DNA from: Xanthobacteraceae bacterium
GTDB lineage: Bacteria > Pseudomonadota > Alphaproteobacteria > Rhizobiales > Xanthobacteraceae
Direction of reading: 5' to 3'
DNA length: 64,000 bases
NCBI GenBank assembly: GCA_023954195.1
Contig: JAMLIK010000002.1
Location: forward strand, 496,001 to 560,000
Part shown: positions 7,781 through 17,691 of the stretch, in pieces
Numbering within the stretch: the stretch's first letter is position 1
How the letters are laid out: every line of letters starts with the position of its first letter
Translations under genes and position numbers: made by a program
Notes under the pieces: model-generated
Told to the model about the DNA's origin: nothing
Databases searched by the model: none
The model's input: the letters and a program-made list of their open reading frames with translations, nothing else

Positions 7781-10225
7781 CTACGCCCGCTGCACGAAAC
7801 TGTCGACCACCTTCTTCTCGCCCGCCTTGTCGAAGGCGATCGAGAGCTTGTTGCCGTCGATCCTGACGATGCGGCCATAGCCGAACTTCTGGTGGAATAC
7901 CCGCTCGCCGGTGGAATAGTCCGACGTGGCGCCGGTCGATTTCGCGATCAGCTCGCCCTCGATGGTGAGCGGCGCGCGGGCGCGGCGCGGACCGTTGCCG
8001 TAGGCCGCGCCGCTCTCGTTGAAGCCGCCGCGCGTGCGGTTGGCCTGCGCGCGCTGCCATCCGGGCGTCGAATAGCTGGAGCCGAACGCTTCGAGATTGT
8101 CGAAGCGCGATGCGCCGTAGCTGCCCGAGCCGCCCCAGCCGGAGCCGCCCTTCGACTCGGTGATCTCGACATTGTCCGCCGGCAGTTCGTCGAGGAAGCG
8201 CGAGGGCACGGTGGTCGACCAGGTGCCGTGGATGCGGCGGTTGGTGGCGAAGTAGAGTTTCGCGCGTCGCCTTGCGCGCGTAATGCCGACATGGGCGAGG
8301 CGGCGCTCCTCCTCAAGCCCGGCGCGGCCCTGCTCGTCCAGCGCGCGCTGATGCGGAAACAGCCCTTCCTCCCAGCCCGGCAGGAACACGTTGTCGAATT
8401 CCAGGCCCTTGGCGGAATGCAGGGTCATCAGCGACACCGCTTCCTCGTCGGGTCCGCCGTCGCGATCCATCACCAGCGCGATGTGTTCGAGGAAGCCTTG
8501 CAGGTTCTCGAACTCCTCCATCGAGCGCACCAGCTCCTTGAGGTTTTCGAGCCGGCCGGCGGCGTCCGCCGAGCGGTCCTTCTGCCACATCTCGGTATAG
8601 CCGGACTCATCCAGCACGATTTCGGCCAGTTCGGTGTGCGGCAGCGTCTGGCCTTGCATCCGCCAGCGGTCAAAGCTGTCCATTAGCGCGCGCAGCGCGC
8701 CGCGCGCCTTCGGCTTCAACTCGTCGGTCTCGGCCACGGCGCGGGCGGCCTCCGACAGCGGAATGCGGCGCTTGCGGGCGTGATCGTGCAGCAACTGCAC
8801 GGTGGCGTCGCCGATGCCGCGCTTCGGCACGTTGACGATGCGCTCGAAGGCGAGGTCGTCGGCCGGCGAATTGATGACGCGCAGATAGGCCAGCGCGTCG
8901 CGGATTTCGGCGCGCTCGTAGAAGCGCGGGCCGCCGATCACGCGATAGGGCAGGCCGAGGGTGACGAAGCGGTCCTCGAACTCGCGCATCTGGAACGAGG
9001 CGCGCACCAGGATGGCGATTTCATTCAGCCTGTCGCCGGCGCGCTGCAACTGCTCGATCTCCTCGCCGATGGCGCGGGCTTCCTCCTCGGAATCCCACGC
9101 CCCGGTGACGGTGACCTTCTCGCCGTCAACGTCCTCGGTGCGCAAGGTCTTGCCGAGCCGGCTCTCGTTGTGGGCGATCAGGTGCGAGGCGGCGGCGAGG
9201 ATGTGGCCGGTGGAGCGGTAGTTGCGTTCCAGCCGGATGATTTTCGCGCCGGGAAAATCGTGGTCGAAGCGCAGGATGTTGTCCACCTCGGCGCCGCGCC
9301 AGCCGTAGATCGACTGGTCGTCGTCGCCGACGCAGCAGATGTTTTTCTGCCGGATTTCGAGCGTCGCGGACGAATCCTCTCCCGCAAGGGGAGAGGGAAG
9401 CGGAGTGCTTGCCGATGTCTGCGCCAGCAGCCGCAGCCAGAGATATTGCGCGACGTTGGTGTCCTGATATTCGTCGACCAGAATATATTTGAAACGCCGC
9501 TGATACTGCCGCAACACGTCCGGGTTCTCGCGGAATAGCCGGATGTTTTCCAAGAGCAGGCCGCCGAAGTCGGCGGCGTTGAGCGTCTTCAGCCGTTCCT
9601 GATAGGCGGCGTAGAGCTTGCCGCCGCGGCCGTTGCCGAATACGACGGCCTCGCCGGAGGGCACCTGCGCCGGCGTCAGCCCGCGATTCTTCCAGCCGTC
9701 GATCAGCCCCGCCAGCATCCGCGCCGGCCAGCGCTTGTCGTCGATGCCGTCGGCTTGCAGCAATTGCTTGAGCAGCCGGATCTGGTCATCGACGTCGAGC
9801 ACCGTGAAGTTGGATTTCAACTGCACCAGTTCGGCGTGGAAGCGCAGGATGCGGCCGCCGATCGAATGGAAGGTGCCGAGCCACGGCATCCCCTCCACGG
9901 CCTGGCCGAGCATGTCGCCGAGGCGGTGCTTCATCTCGCGCGCGGCCTTGTTGGTGAAGGTCACTGACAGGATTTCGTGCGGCCGGGCGCGGCCGGTGGA
10001 AAGAATGTGCGCGATCCGCGAGGTCAGCACCCGCGTCTTGCCGGTGCCGGCGCCGGCCAGCACCAGCACCGGGCCGTCGAGCGTCTCCACCGCCTCGCGC
10101 TGCTCGGGATTGAGCGCGGCGAGATAGGGCGGCGCGGCGGCGGCGCGGGCGCGCGCGGCGATGCCGCCGGCCACCGGCTGGTGGTCGGGCAGGTCGCGGC
10201 GAAGGAGTTTGCTCGGCTCGGTCAT
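7781..10225 (-). CDS. uvrD: UvrD/PcrA-family DNA helicase
   Basis: 814-residue superfamily 1A helicase predicted to act 3'-5' in excision repair and replication. The Walker A motif AGAGTGKT is at about 57-64, motif Ia VTFTNKAA near 95, and motif II (VDEYQDTN) near 248. Motif III GDDDQSIYGWRG is near 298, motif V (TLHSAKGLEFD) follows, and motif VI is HVGITRARRR. The C-terminus has a Gly/Ser linker and a small tail domain. An unusual segment between motifs II and III (about residues 267-289, TPLPSPLAGEDS...) is encoded over a perfect palindrome at 9376-9396. The ATG at 10225 is chosen over an upstream in-frame start because homologues begin close to the helicase core. Confidence 0.93.
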   Translation of the reverse strand: MTEPSKLLRRDLPDHQPVAGGIAARARAAAAPPYLAALNPEQREAVETLDGPVLVLAGAGTGKTRVLTSRIAHILSTGRARPHEILSVTFTNKAAREMKHRLGDMLGQAVEGMPWLGTFHSIGGRILRFHAELVQLKSNFTVLDVDDQIRLLKQLLQADGIDDKRWPARMLAGLIDGWKNRGLTPAQVPSGEAVVFGNGRGGKLYAAYQERLKTLNAADFGGLLLENIRLFRENPDVLRQYQRRFKYILVDEYQDTNVAQYLWLRLLAQTSASTPLPSPLAGEDSSATLEIRQKNICCVGDDDQSIYGWRGAEVDNILRFDHDFPGAKIIRLERNYRSTGHILAAASHLIAHNESRLGKTLRTEDVDGEKVTVTGAWDSEEEARAIGEEIEQLQRAGDRLNEIAILVRASFQMREFEDRFVTLGLPYRVIGGPRFYERAEIRDALAYLRVINSPADDLAFERIVNVPKRGIGDATVQLLHDHARKRRIPLSEAARAVAETDELKPKARGALRALMDSFDRWRMQGQTLPHTELAEIVLDESGYTEMWQKDRSADAAGRLENLKELVRSMEEFENLQGFLEHIALVMDRDGGPDEEAVSLMTLHSAKGLEFDNVFLPGWEEGLFPHQRALDEQGRAGLEEERRLAHVGITRARRRAKLYFATNRRIHGTWSTTVPSRFLDELPADNVEITESKGGSGWGGSGSYGASRFDNLEAFGSSYSTPGWQRAQANRTRGGFNESGAAYGNGPRRARAPLTIEGELIAKSTGATSDYSTGERVFHQKFGYGRIVRIDGNKLSIAFDKAGEKKVVDSFVQRA
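9376..9396. repeat. palindromic repeat inserted inside the uvrD reading frame
   Basis: CCTCTCCC and GGGAGAGG form a perfect 8-bp stem around GCAAG. This matches a short palindrome that is common between genes in alphaproteobacteria. Here it lies within the helicase coding sequence and keeps the frame, adding residues LPSPLAGE between motifs II and III. Confidence 0.7.
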
Positions 10226-10345
10226 GCGAATCAGTTTCCGGTTCACGATGGCACCGTGAACGCGCGATGGGGAGACTCCTGCGGCAGGATTCGACCAGAT
10301 ATAGGGCGGAGCGGCGGGTTTTCCCACCTTAAGCCGTGGAACCGG

Positions 10346-10855
10346 CTATTTCACCGGCATCGCGATGCCGCGGCCGAGCCCCTCGGGGCGCGGGCAGGCG
10401 TCATGAGCGCTGGTGACGGCCGCGATTTTAGCGCGGATGTCGGGCGGGAACGGCGCGGTCTTGCGCGCCGCCATGTCGACGTGAAGCGACATGTTCTCCG
10501 AGGTCGCCGACAGCCAGCCCTCGGTGGCGTGGCGCAGTTCCTGGAACGTGTGCAGGCGCTTGTCGTCCGCCGCCACCAGCAGGACCGAGACCCGCACCGG
10601 ATCGTCGAGATGCACCTCGCGCAGGTAGCGCACGTGGCATTCCGCGGTGAAGGTCGAGCCGCCGCGCGTCGCGAGATAGTCCGCGCCGATCCCGAGTTCG
10701 GCCCACAGCGCGTCGATCCCGCGATCGAACAGCACGTGATAATAGGCCATGTTGAGGTGGCCGTTGTAGTCGATCCACGCCGGCTCGATCCGCATCTCCG
10801 GCGCGAGGAAGGGGACCTGTTCCAGCGGCGACGCCGCGGGGGCATTGATCGTCAT
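10346..10855 (-). CDS. hotdog-fold acyl-CoA thioesterase (4HBT type)
   Basis: 169-residue single hotdog domain. The conserved opening IDYNGHLNMAYYHVLFDRG contains the Asp/Asn and His region that forms the active site in 4-hydroxybenzoyl-CoA-thioesterase-like enzymes. A second block, HVRYLREVHLDDPVRV, is also typical. It probably hydrolyses an acyl-CoA; related proteins occur with carnitine or betaine catabolism, but no such genes are adjacent. It is upstream of uvrD on the same strand with about 120 bases between them, so it may not be co-transcribed. Confidence 0.82.
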   Translation of the reverse strand: MTINAPAASPLEQVPFLAPEMRIEPAWIDYNGHLNMAYYHVLFDRGIDALWAELGIGADYLATRGGSTFTAECHVRYLREVHLDDPVRVSVLLVAADDKRLHTFQELRHATEGWLSATSENMSLHVDMAARKTAPFPPDIRAKIAAVTSAHDACPRPEGLGRGIAMPVK

Positions 10856-10978
10856 GGCGAATCCTTGGTTAAGCGCATGGCCGCGCGGTTCGACTATGCT
10901 ATGGGTTTATGGGATCGTCGGATCGATTGTACAGCCTTGCCACGATCGCGTCGCCGGAACGACCGGGAGGAAAATTGA

Positions 10979-12397
10979 ATGAACGTCCACAATCCGTTCG
11001 ATCTGCCCCATGCCGACCCCGGCGCGCTGGCGAAAGCGCTGGAGCGGCTCGCGGCGCGGTTCGGCAACCGGCTGGTGACCTCGCAGGCGGTGCGCGAGCA
11101 GCACGCCCATACCACGACATGGCTCACGCCGCAGCCGCCCGACGCGGTGGTGATGGCGCAGGAGACCGCCGACATCCAGGACACGGTGCGGATTTGCGCC
11201 GCCCATGGCGTGCCGGTGATCGCGTTCGGCACCGGCACCTCGCTGGAGGGGCAGGTCAACGCGCCCGCCGGCGGCGTCTGCATCGACCTGCGCGACATGA
11301 ACCAGGTGCTCGCCGTTCACGTCGAGGATCTCGATTGCGTGATCCAGCCCGGCATCACCCGCAAGGCGCTGAACGAGCACCTGCGCGACCAGGGCGTGTT
11401 CTTCCCGATCGATCCGGGCGCCGACGCTTCGATCGGCGGCATGGCCGCGACCCGCGCCTCCGGCACCAACGCCGTGCGCTACGGCACCATGCGCGACAAC
11501 GTGCTGGCGCTGAAGGTGGTGCGCGGCGACGGCGAGATCATCACCACCGGCACGCGGGCGAAAAAGTCGTCGGCCGGTTACGACCTGACGCATCTGTTCG
11601 TCGGCGCGGAAGGCACGCTCGGCATCATCTCCGAATTGACCATCCGGCTGCGCGGCATTCCGGAAACCATCGCCGCCGCCGCCTGCTCGTTCGAAACCGT
11701 GAGGGGCGCCTGTCAGGCCACCATCCTGGCGATTCAGACCGGGATTCCGCTGGCGCGCATCGAATTGCTCAACGCCGCCCAGGTGCGGGCGGTCAACGCC
11801 TATTCGAAACTGTCGCTGCCGGAAACCCCGCTGCTGCTGCTGGAATTCCACGGCAGCGAGGTCGAGGTTGCCGAGCAGACCCGCCGCTTCGGCGAGATCG
11901 CGCGGGAGTGTGGCGGCGGTTCGTTCGAATGGACCACGCGGCCGGAGGATCGTACCCGGCTGTGGCAGGCGCGGCACGACGCCTATTGGGCGGTGCGCGG
12001 CCTGCGTCCCGGCGCCGGCGTGGTCGCGACCGACGTCTGCGTGCCGATTTCGCGGCTGGCCGACTGCGTCACCGAAACCGAGGCCGATCTGATTCGCCTC
12101 GACCTGCTGTCGCCCATCGTCGGCCATGTCGGCGACGGCAATTTCCACTGTTCGCTGTTGTGCGACGTCGACGATCCCGCGGAAATGGCGCGCGCCGACG
12201 AATTCATGCACCGGCTGGTGGAGCGGGCGCAATCGATGGACGGCACCTGCACCGGCGAACACGGCATCGGCCAGGGCAAGCAGAAATATCTGCTCGGCGA
12301 GCTTGGCCCCGAGGCGCTCGACGCCATGCGCGCGCTGAAGCGGGCGCTCGATCCGCAGAACATCTTCAACCCCGGCAAGATCGTGCCGCCGGCTTGA
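10979..12397 (+). CDS. FAD-linked 2-hydroxy-acid dehydrogenase (GlcD / D-lactate dehydrogenase type)
   Basis: 472-residue flavoenzyme of the FAD-binding type 4 (PCMH) family. It is predicted to oxidise a D-2-hydroxy acid such as D-lactate or glycolate, passing electrons to cytochrome c or quinone. The FAD domain (about 45-220) contains GTGTSLEGQVN near 80 and the pyrophosphate-binding stretch PGADASIGGMAATRASG near 150. The C-terminal oxidase domain has GHVGDGNFH near 380 and GEHGIGQGK near 427. A GGGAGGA Shine-Dalgarno about 8 bases before the ATG fixes the start. No glcE or glcF partner is nearby, which favours the single-subunit cytochrome-linked D-lactate dehydrogenase subtype. Confidence 0.85.
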   Translation: MNVHNPFDLPHADPGALAKALERLAARFGNRLVTSQAVREQHAHTTTWLTPQPPDAVVMAQETADIQDTVRICAAHGVPVIAFGTGTSLEGQVNAPAGGVCIDLRDMNQVLAVHVEDLDCVIQPGITRKALNEHLRDQGVFFPIDPGADASIGGMAATRASGTNAVRYGTMRDNVLALKVVRGDGEIITTGTRAKKSSAGYDLTHLFVGAEGTLGIISELTIRLRGIPETIAAAACSFETVRGACQATILAIQTGIPLARIELLNAAQVRAVNAYSKLSLPETPLLLLEFHGSEVEVAEQTRRFGEIARECGGGSFEWTTRPEDRTRLWQARHDAYWAVRGLRPGAGVVATDVCVPISRLADCVTETEADLIRLDLLSPIVGHVGDGNFHCSLLCDVDDPAEMARADEFMHRLVERAQSMDGTCTGEHGIGQGKQKYLLGELGPEALDAMRALKRALDPQNIFNPGKIVPPA

Positions 12398-12493
12398 TTT
12401 GACCTCCGAGGTCATTGACCGGATTGCGCCGGTCGTCTCAAATCGAAGCCTGATCCGAATTCGTTTGAATGGACGGACTCTCCACACGAAAAT

Positions 12494-12613
12494 CGTCGTT
12501 CCCGCGCAGGCGGGGACCCATACGCCGCAGCGATTCGGCTCCATCACCAGGGCGAGATGATTTGATGACGACCAACGCCAGGGGTTATGGGTCCCCGCCT
12601 GCGCGGGGACGAC
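12494..12613. repeat. palindromic intergenic repeat, family C
   Basis: Two inverted arms, built on CCCGCGCAGGCGGGGACCCAT and its reverse complement ATGGGTCCCCGCCTGCGCGGGG, are separated by about 60 bases. They occupy the gap between the FAD oxidase and the MFS gene. Part of one arm is itself palindromic. Confidence 0.75.
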
Positions 12614-12663
12614 TCAGCGATTGTTTCAACGCTTCGCGACACGTCTCGGAGGGCCGATAACCG

Positions 12664-13992
12664 ATGCGCGCACGCTTCTTCTACGGCTGGGTGATCGTCG
12701 CGGTCACCTTCGTGACCATGGGCATCGGCGTCAACGCGCGTACGGCATTCTCGCTGTTCTACCCGTCGATCGTCGACGAGTTTCATTGGGAGCACGGCCT
12801 GACGGCCGGCGCGTTCTCGTTCGGCTTCGTCATTTCCGCGATCTTCAGCCCGCTGATCGGCCGCATGATGGATCGCCTCGGCCCCCGCGTGGTGATGGAA
12901 ACCGGCGTGCTGCTGATGGCCGGCGGCCTGCTGCTGGCGCCGCTGACCACCGAGGTCTGGCATCTCTACCTCACCATGGGGCTGTTGGTCGGCGGCGGCA
13001 GCGTCTGCCTGAGCTATACCGGGCAGTCGCTCTACCTGCCGAACTGGTTCGTCCGCAAGCGCGGGCTGGCGATGGGCATCGCCTTCGCCGGCGTCGGCAT
13101 CGGCTCGATCATCATGTTCCCGTGGATCGGCTATGTCATCGGGCATTCGGGCTGGCGGTCGGCGTCGACGATGCTCGGGATCCTGATGCTGGTGGTGCTG
13201 GTGCCGATCAACCTGATGGTGCGCAAGCGCCCGCAGGACATGGGGCTGCTGCCCGACGGCGACGATCACGGCGGCGGCGCGGCGGCGCAACTGAGGCGGC
13301 CGACGGTGGTGGTGGTCGATCCCGCCTGGGCCGCGACCGACTGGACCCTGTCGCGGGCGATGCGCACCGCCCCGTTCTGGTGGCTGTCGCTCGGGTTCTT
13401 CTGCGGGCTTTATTCGTGGTACGCGGTGCAGGTTCACCAGACCAAATACCTCATCGATGTCGGCTTCAGTTCCAATGTCGCCGTGTGGGCGCTGGGCGCG
13501 GTCAGCCTGCTCGGCATTCCCGGCCAGATTCTGCTCGGCCATTGGTCCGACCGGATCGGGCGCGAATGGGTCTGGACCATCAGCGGCCTCGGATTCATCG
13601 TTTGCCTGTTCGCGCTGATCGCGCTCAGCTTCGTGCCGAACATGGCGCTGATCTATCTCATGATCGTGACGCAGGGCTTCATCGGCTACGGCACCACGTC
13701 GGTGATGGCCGCGGTGGTGGTGGAGATTTTCGAAGGCAAGCAGTACGGCAGCATTTTCGGCACCATCATGCTGGCGGGGCTTGCCGGCGGCGCGGCGGGG
13801 CCCTGGATCACCGGCCTGCTGCATGACTGGTACGGCAACTACATCGGCGGGTTCGTGCTGTCGATCGCCTTCAGCGTGCTCGGCAGCGCGGCGATCTGGT
13901 TCGCCGCGCCCGGCAAGGTGCGCGCGGTCGCCGGCCGCGCCCATCTGTTCGATCAGCGCGCAGGCGCGGCGACGACCTCCGACGCGGGATGA
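12664..13992 (+). CDS. MFS transporter, monocarboxylate / oxalate-formate antiporter-like
   Basis: 442-residue inner-membrane carrier with about 12 hydrophobic helices and the MFS loop motif between helices 2 and 3 (GRMMDRLGPRVVM). A charged central loop near residues 200-220 separates the two six-helix halves. It resembles the OFA/monocarboxylate branch that moves small organic acids. It follows the hydroxy-acid dehydrogenase by about 270 bases, and a repeat lies between, so a joint role in lactate or glycolate use is possible but only inferred. GGAGG lies 8 bases before the ATG. Confidence 0.82.
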   Translation: MRARFFYGWVIVAVTFVTMGIGVNARTAFSLFYPSIVDEFHWEHGLTAGAFSFGFVISAIFSPLIGRMMDRLGPRVVMETGVLLMAGGLLLAPLTTEVWHLYLTMGLLVGGGSVCLSYTGQSLYLPNWFVRKRGLAMGIAFAGVGIGSIIMFPWIGYVIGHSGWRSASTMLGILMLVVLVPINLMVRKRPQDMGLLPDGDDHGGGAAAQLRRPTVVVVDPAWAATDWTLSRAMRTAPFWWLSLGFFCGLYSWYAVQVHQTKYLIDVGFSSNVAVWALGAVSLLGIPGQILLGHWSDRIGREWVWTISGLGFIVCLFALIALSFVPNMALIYLMIVTQGFIGYGTTSVMAAVVVEIFEGKQYGSIFGTIMLAGLAGGAAGPWITGLLHDWYGNYIGGFVLSIAFSVLGSAAIWFAAPGKVRAVAGRAHLFDQRAGAATTSDAG

Positions 13993-14083
13993 CGTCGCCG
14001 CTTCGCGCGCGCGGCGCTGGGACTTCGCCGGGCTTGTTGCTATAAGGTTGCTCCCGCCGGATGACGCTCACGAGGGAGACGCC

Positions 14084-17000
14084 GTGCAGACAACCCTGCT
14101 CGGACTGGCAATCGCTTTTATCATCGCGCTGGTCGCGGCCCTGGTCGGTCCTCACTTTGTCGACTGGACCCGGTTTCGCCCGCAGTTCGAGCTTGAGGCG
14201 AGCCGCATCCTGGGCGCGCCGGTGCGTGTCGGCGGATCGCTCGACGCCCGGCTGTTGCCGTCGCCGTCGCTGCGCCTTCAGTCGGTGGTGTTGGGCGGAC
14301 CCAACGATCCCGGCCGCGTCCGCGCCGACGACCTCTCCATCGAGTTCAGCCTCGGGGCGTTGATGCGCGGCGAGTGGCGCGCCACCGAACTCACCGCCAA
14401 CGGCGTCGCGCTCGATCTCGGTCTTGACCGCAACGGCCGCATCGATTGGCCGGTGGCGTCCGGCAATGCCAACCTCGCCGCGCTGTCGGTCGATCGGGTC
14501 AATCTCACCGGCCGCGTGGCGCTGCACGACGCCGCAAGCCGCAGCACGCTGGAACTGAACGACATCGCCTTCAGCGGCGACGTCCGCGGCCCCGCCGGGT
14601 CGATCCGCGGCAACGGCAACTTCACGGTGTCGAACACGCGCTTTCCGTTTCGCCTCTCGTCCGCGCGGGACGACGGCGCCGCGCGCGTGCGGCTGACCCT
14701 CGAACCCGGTCTGCACGGCTGGAGCGTCGATCTCGACGGCGCGCTGGCGTTCGAGGCGCGGGCGCCCCGCTTCGACGGCACGCTGGCGCTGGCGCGGACC
14801 GCGCCCGACGGCACCGCGCCGGATTCGGTGACGCCATGGCGGCTGTCGGCCCGGCTGAAAGCCGATCCGGCCAAGGCGGCGCTGACGCAACTCGACATCG
14901 CCTACGGCGTCGACGACGCGGTGATGAAGCTGACCGGACTTGCCGACTTCCATTTCGGCGCGAAGCCGATGTTGCAGGCGCTGTTGTCGGCGAAGCAACT
15001 CGATGCCGACAAGCTTCTGGCGAAGCAGAGCGGCTCGACCGAGCCGGCGCGGATGATGCCGGGCCTGCGCGCCCTGCTGGCCGCGCTGCCGCCGGCGCCG
15101 CTGCCGAGCCGGATCGACGTCAACGCCGAGCGCATCATCCTTGGCGGCCGCGCGGTGCAGGATCTCGACCTGACGCTGCGCGCGGCCGGCGGCGCGTGGA
15201 GCGTGGATCGCCTGGAGGCGCGCGCGCCCGGCGCGACCGACATCAGCATTCAAGGCGCGCTGGCCTCGCCCGGCGGCGCAAACCATCCATCCGACGCCGG
15301 CGACAGCTTCAAGGGCGCGCTCAGGATCGATTCCACCGATCCCGCCACCTTCACCGCATGGCTGCTGGGGCGCGCCGACGCGCCGACGCAAAAGCAGAAG
15401 CCGATGCACGTCGCCGGCGACGTGCATCTTGCCTCTGACCGCGTTGCGATTGACCAGCTCAAGGCCGAAGTCGATGGCGGCGCCATTACCGGGCGTCTTG
15501 CCTGGGCGGCGCGCAGGGACGGCCGCGCCTCCGCCTTCGACGCCGATCTCGCCGCCGACCGCCTCGATCTCGACGCCGCCATGGCGCTCCTGCGCGGCAT
15601 CGGGATTCCGCAGCAGGACTGGCCGGATCGCGGGCAACTTACCTTCGATCTCGCGCGGGCGATCGCGTCCGGCCAGGAACTGCGGCCGCTCGCCGGCAAG
15701 ATTCGCTACGACGACAAAACGGTTGCGCTGGACGGGTTGCGGCTGGGCCAGTCCGGCGGACTCGTGGTGCAGGGCGCGGGGGCGTTCCACCGCGACACCA
15801 CGACCGGCGATTTGGCGTTGCAGGCCGCAGCGCCCGCCATGTCCGATCTCGCCGGACTGATCGCGCCCTGGGCGCCGTCGCTTGCCGAGCGGCTGCGGGC
15901 GGGGGCCGAAGCCAGGCAGGGGCCCGCCCGACTGGAATTGACCCTTGCGCTTGACGATGACGCCGACGCCGCGGAGCGCGCCAGCGCGCGCGCGACGCTG
16001 CAATGGTCCGCGCCGCAACTCGGCGGCACCGTCACCCTGCGCGCCGCGCCGTCGCGCGCGGCGTTGCGTGCCCGTGACGGCGAGGCGCTGATGAAAACCC
16101 CGCTCGATCTCGCCGTCGATGCGTCGGCGGAGAACGGCGCGGCGGCGCTCCGCTGGCTCGGGCTCGACCGCGCCATCGCCACTGGCCCCGGCGCGGCGCG
16201 GCTGACCGGTTCGGCGCGCGGGACATGGGACTCGGCGTGGCAGGTGAAGGCCGCGTTGTCGGCGGGCGCGCTGACCGCCGACGTCCATGGCGAGGTGACG
16301 CCCACGGCGCAAAAATCCGCCGATCTCGTCGTCAAGGCGCAAGGCGTCGATCTCGCGCCGCTGCTGGGCCTCGACGCATCGAACCCGCTGGCGCGGGGCG
16401 CGAGCCTGTCGTCGCGCGTCACGCGCGACGGCGATACCGTTCAGCTCAAAGATATCGATGCCGCGGTCGCCGGGGCGCGGCTGCGCGGCAACATCAAGGC
16501 GAGGCTCGGCGACGGCGGCGGTTTCGAGGGCGAACTCGGCATCGACCGGCTCGACCTGCCGCAAGTCTTCGCACTTCTGATCGGCGCGACCGGACGCGAC
16601 AAGGGCGCGCCGCTCGGCGGCGGCGTGCTGGCGGGCTGGCGCGGCAAGATCGATTTCCAGGCGGCGCGCGGCGCGTTGCCCGCCGGCCTCGAACTGCAAC
16701 CGCTGAGCGGTGTCCTGAAAAGCGACGGCCGCGCGGTCGCGATCAACGCTCTCAAGGGCGGGATCGGCGGCGGCGTGGCTGGCGCCGAGATCGATGCGCG
16801 ACAAACGGCGGACGGGCTGGCGCTGAGCGGCGAGGTGCGGCTCGATGGCGTCGACGGCGCGGCGCTGCGCTATCGCGGCCTCGCGATGCCTTCCGGCAAG
16901 GCATCGATGCGGATGACCTTCGCGACCCAGGGGCGCAGCATCGCGGCGCTGACCGGCGCGCTGACCGGAAGCGGGACGCTGACCCTCGACGCCGCGCGGA

Positions 17001-17662
17001 TCGCCGGCCTCAATCCGGATGTGTTCGACATCGCGATCAAGGCCGGCGATGCCGGTCAGGCCACCAACGAGGATCAGCTTCGACGCATCGTCGCGCCGGA
17101 ATTGCGGCGTGGCGACCTTGCGGTCCGGCAGGCGCAGGTTCCGTTTCTGCTGCGGGACGGCCGCTTCAGCGTCGGGGCCACCATGCTGGAGGGGGAGGGC
17201 GTCCGCGCGGTGGTGTCCGGCGGTTACGACATCATCGCCGATCAGGTCGATATCCGCGCCAATCTCACCGCGCGCGCCGCCGACAAGAACGGCCCGCCGC
17301 ATCTCGATATCTTCGCGGCGGGCACGCCGGACGCGCTGACGCCCAGCGTCGATGTGTCCGGCCTCGCGTCCTGGCTGGCGTTACGGACGATCGATCGCGA
17401 AACGCGGCGGCTGGATGCGATCTCGCGCGGCGAGGCCGCCCGCGAGCCGGCGAAGCCGGAGCCGTCGCCGCCCGCCGCCCCTCCGGCGAGGCCGAAGGAG
17501 GTTGCTCCGGCAAGACCCGCGCCGCCGCCGGTCGCGGATACCCCGGCCGCGCATGGCGTTCCACCGCTGCCGCCGCCGGTCGAGGTGCGGCCCGCGCCCG
17601 CCGCCAAGGCCGCGCCTAAGCCGCACGCGCCGCTGATCCTGACGCCGATCCCGGCGCAGTGA
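14084..17662 (+). CDS. AsmA family protein (large, inner-membrane anchored)
   Basis: 1192-residue protein that opens with one membrane helix (LLGLAIAFIIALVAALVG), followed by the AsmA signature WTRFRPQFELEASRILGAPVR split over residues about 25-45. A long periplasmic region of repeated beta-rich blocks follows, and a second AsmA-type domain lies near residues 880-1090. The last 90 residues are Pro/Ala-rich and probably disordered. Members of this group are bridge-like proteins linked to outer-membrane lipid transport and envelope homeostasis. The GTG start at 14084 has GAGGGAGA just upstream and is the only start that gives an N-terminal anchor. The open frame reaches much further upstream inside the MFS gene, where it is a shadow. 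Confidence 0.85.
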   Translation: MQTTLLGLAIAFIIALVAALVGPHFVDWTRFRPQFELEASRILGAPVRVGGSLDARLLPSPSLRLQSVVLGGPNDPGRVRADDLSIEFSLGALMRGEWRATELTANGVALDLGLDRNGRIDWPVASGNANLAALSVDRVNLTGRVALHDAASRSTLELNDIAFSGDVRGPAGSIRGNGNFTVSNTRFPFRLSSARDDGAARVRLTLEPGLHGWSVDLDGALAFEARAPRFDGTLALARTAPDGTAPDSVTPWRLSARLKADPAKAALTQLDIAYGVDDAVMKLTGLADFHFGAKPMLQALLSAKQLDADKLLAKQSGSTEPARMMPGLRALLAALPPAPLPSRIDVNAERIILGGRAVQDLDLTLRAAGGAWSVDRLEARAPGATDISIQGALASPGGANHPSDAGDSFKGALRIDSTDPATFTAWLLGRADAPTQKQKPMHVAGDVHLASDRVAIDQLKAEVDGGAITGRLAWAARRDGRASAFDADLAADRLDLDAAMALLRGIGIPQQDWPDRGQLTFDLARAIASGQELRPLAGKIRYDDKTVALDGLRLGQSGGLVVQGAGAFHRDTTTGDLALQAAAPAMSDLAGLIAPWAPSLAERLRAGAEARQGPARLELTLALDDDADAAERASARATLQWSAPQLGGTVTLRAAPSRAALRARDGEALMKTPLDLAVDASAENGAAALRWLGLDRAIATGPGAARLTGSARGTWDSAWQVKAALSAGALTADVHGEVTPTAQKSADLVVKAQGVDLAPLLGLDASNPLARGASLSSRVTRDGDTVQLKDIDAAVAGARLRGNIKARLGDGGGFEGELGIDRLDLPQVFALLIGATGRDKGAPLGGGVLAGWRGKIDFQAARGALPAGLELQPLSGVLKSDGRAVAINALKGGIGGGVAGAEIDARQTADGLALSGEVRLDGVDGAALRYRGLAMPSGKASMRMTFATQGRSIAALTGALTGSGTLTLDAARIAGLNPDVFDIAIKAGDAGQATNEDQLRRIVAPELRRGDLAVRQAQVPFLLRDGRFSVGATMLEGEGVRAVVSGGYDIIADQVDIRANLTARAADKNGPPHLDIFAAGTPDALTPSVDVSGLASWLALRTIDRETRRLDAISRGEAAREPAKPEPSPPAAPPARPKEVAPARPAPPPVADTPAAHGVPPLPPPVEVRPAPAAKAAPKPHAPLILTPIPAQ

Positions 17663-17691
17663 CCGCGACGGAAGCGGCTGTCGGCGGCCGG

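Noticed and set aside
10907-13944. Long minus-strand frames opposite the FAD oxidase and MFS genes
   Set aside because: They are compositionally biased shadows; the plus-strand products have full family motifs and ribosome-binding sites.
13871-17302. A minus-strand frame of over 1100 codons opposite the AsmA gene
   Set aside because: Its translation is Arg/Gln/Ala/Gly-rich with no recognisable domain, as expected of the antisense of a high-GC gene, while the plus strand shows a clear anchor, AsmA signatures and a good start.
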